NCBI GenBank assembly: GCA_029946045.1
Contig: JAQSDS010000091.1
Location: 1-6,373, forward strand
DNA: 6,373 nucleotides
Direction: 5' to 3'
From: Rhodoferax sp.
GTDB taxonomy: Bacteria; Pseudomonadota; Gammaproteobacteria; Burkholderiales; Burkholderiaceae_C
Below the pieces are notes generated by a model that saw nothing but the letters and a program-made list of their open reading frames with translations, had not been told where the DNA came from and did not search any database. Below, piece by piece: positions 5,262-6,373 of the stretch. Each line of letters starts with the position of its first letter. Positions within the stretch are counted from its first letter, which is position 1. A program made the position numbers and the translations under genes.

Positions 5262-5960
5262 ATGATTGTCTTATTTGCCCGACGCATCGGCTTGCGCTGC
5301 TTGCACGACTGGAGCAGAAACGTGTTCCTGCTGCTGCTGTTGGGCTTGTCGCTGCTCGTTATCCGCTCGATTGCAGCCCCGGACCTGGACAAAACCCAAG
5401 CCTTGGCGCAACAGCGCTATGGCGCCCAGGCTGCAGCCAACATTGTGGCTTGGCGCAAACTAATCGAAGAAGTACGCGACCTGCCCGACCAAGACAAGCT
5501 CAACAAGGTCAATACCTTCTTCAACCGACGGGTTCTCTACCAAACCGACATCCAGGTCTGGCAGCAGGAAGACTACTGGGCGACACCACTTGAATTCATG
5601 GGGCGCGGCGCGGGCGACTGCGAAGATTTCTCTATTGCCAAATACATGACCCTGCAATTGATGGGCATCAGCAATGAACATCTGCGTCTGTCCTACGTTC
5701 GCTACAAAGTTGGCGCCACACCGCCCATTGCGCACATGGTCCTGGGTTACTACCCGGAGCCCACATCAGAACCCCTGATTCTTGACAACATGATCAGTAG
5801 CGTGCGGCCGGCATCCATGCGTACCGACCTGACCCCGGTTTTCAGTTTCAACAGCGACGGCCTGTGGGTGGGTGGCGCCACCGCCTCCTCTGCCGACCCC
5901 ACCGCCCGACTGTCGCGCTGGCGCGACGTTCTGGATCGCATGCGCCAAGATGGCCTCTGA
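5262..5960 (+). CDS. lapG: LapG-type transglutaminase-like cysteine protease
   Basis: A 232-residue periplasmic protease (bacterial transglutaminase-like cysteine proteinase, DUF920). In Pseudomonas it cleaves the N-terminal retention module of the adhesin LapA at a di-alanine site and so releases biofilm. Residues 1-39 hold a basic start and a hydrophobic helix (VFLLLLLGLSLLVI), a signal peptide or membrane anchor. The catalytic triad is plain: C120 in GAGDCEDFS, H158 in AHMVLGYY, D175 in LILDNM. Acidic residues D119, E121 and D122 beside the cysteine correspond to the calcium site known in LapG. Other family blocks are NTFFNRRVLYQTD, DYWATPLEF and LRLSYVRY. Length fits the family. LapD follows 36 bases downstream, as in known lapG-lapD pairs, so the two are probably one transcript. 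Identification is firm; the substrate adhesin is not in the window. Confidence 0.94.
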   Translation: MIVLFARRIGLRCLHDWSRNVFLLLLLGLSLLVIRSIAAPDLDKTQALAQQRYGAQAAANIVAWRKLIEEVRDLPDQDKLNKVNTFFNRRVLYQTDIQVWQQEDYWATPLEFMGRGAGDCEDFSIAKYMTLQLMGISNEHLRLSYVRYKVGATPPIAHMVLGYYPEPTSEPLILDNMISSVRPASMRTDLTPVFSFNSDGLWVGGATASSADPTARLSRWRDVLDRMRQDGL

Positions 5961-5996
5961 AGCCGACCCATTTACAAATAACCCATCGAGCCCACC

Positions 5997-6373
5997 ATGT
6001 CACTCATCAAACAACTCTGGATAGCCATCATCCTGGTCATGACCATCGCTTTTGGTGGCAGCATGATTGTCAGCGTGTTGTCTGCGCGGCATTACCTGGA
6101 ACAGCAGCTACAGGTTAAAAACATCGACAACGCCACGGCGCTGGCGCTGTCGCTCACGCAGTTGGCCAAAGACGAGGTCACGATTGAACTGCAGGTGGCA
6201 GCGCAGTTTGATGCCGGCCATTACCGTTTTATTCGCATCGTTTCGCCCAAGGGCCAAACCCTGGTCGAACGCGTAGCCGACAACAAGGAGCATTGGGCCC
6301 CCGACTGGTTCATCAAACTGTTCCCCATTCACACCACGCCTGGGCAAGCACTGATCCAGGATGGCTGGATCCA
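5997..6373 (+). CDS. lapD: LapD-type c-di-GMP receptor, N-terminal part (runs off window)
   Basis: The first 125 codons of a gene that continues past the right edge. Residues 1-30 (MSLIKQLWIAIILVMTIAFGGSMIVSVLSA) form the first transmembrane helix. Then comes the periplasmic LapD/MoxY N-terminal domain: NIDNATALALSLTQ, QFDAGHYRFIRIVSPKGQTLVER, APDWFIKLFPI and GQALIQDGW. The Trp at residue 124 fits the exposed periplasmic loop Trp of P. fluorescens LapD that engages LapG (W125 there). By family, the unseen remainder should hold a second helix, HAMP, degenerate GGDEF and degenerate EAL domains, the last binding c-di-GMP and signalling outward to sequester LapG. ATG 5997 is chosen because the MSLxKQL start matches known LapD proteins; the RBS is weak (GAG about 7 bases upstream). 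Whether the EAL domain is degenerate or active cannot be judged here. Confidence 0.92.
   Translation, partial: MSLIKQLWIAIILVMTIAFGGSMIVSVLSARHYLEQQLQVKNIDNATALALSLTQLAKDEVTIELQVAAQFDAGHYRFIRIVSPKGQTLVERVADNKEHWAPDWFIKLFPIHTTPGQALIQDGWI

Overview
The window reads like chromosome of a Gram-negative betaproteobacterium, most likely a Comamonadaceae-type Burkholderiales (Rhodoferax/Polaromonas-like). That placement is an inference from GC-rich codon use, the protein families and the REP-like intergenic repeats; there is no rRNA or other firm taxonomic marker. Coding density is high and I see no mobile element, CRISPR array or tRNA.

Left part (1-3169, all + strand). The end of a CorA-type Mg2+ transporter enters from the left edge. 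Its last membrane helix is in a different frame from the rest, so there is a one-base frameshift near 292-295. It is followed by a complete MarC-family membrane protein. After a short gap come three tightly packed genes: a LemA-family lipoprotein, a TPM-domain (YgcG-like) protein with a Gly-rich tail, and a second, shorter TPM-domain protein. Their starts and stops overlap (ATGA and TGATG junctions), so they form one translationally coupled operon.

Middle (3170-3316). The convergent intergenic region holds two REP-like hairpins in opposite orientation, built on the same plan (TGTRGGAG head, 6-bp perfect stem, 4-base loop, GAA end). A 16-bp tandem repeat appears to derive from one of them, and a further hairpin lies next to the ompA stop.

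Right part (3317-6373). This is the periplasmic-proteolysis and export end of a Lap-type, c-di-GMP-controlled adhesin system. On the minus strand are a TolC-family type I secretion outer membrane protein (LapE-like) and an OmpA-like peptidoglycan-binding module. Divergently, on the plus strand, are LapG (calcium-dependent transglutaminase-like cysteine protease with visible C/H/D triad) and the start of LapD (inner-membrane c-di-GMP receptor that sequesters LapG), which runs off the right edge. By the established Pseudomonas fluorescens model, high c-di-GMP makes LapD hold LapG, the giant adhesin stays anchored in the LapE pore and biofilm persists; low c-di-GMP frees LapG, which cuts the adhesin. 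The adhesin itself and the ABC transporter/membrane fusion protein (LapB/LapC) are not in the window.

The most unusual point is the TolC/OmpA junction. The OmpA module has no signal peptide, a weak GTG start, and lies in the same frame as tolC, separated only by one TAA and nine bases. It looks like the tail of a TolC-OmpA fusion interrupted by a single stop codon.
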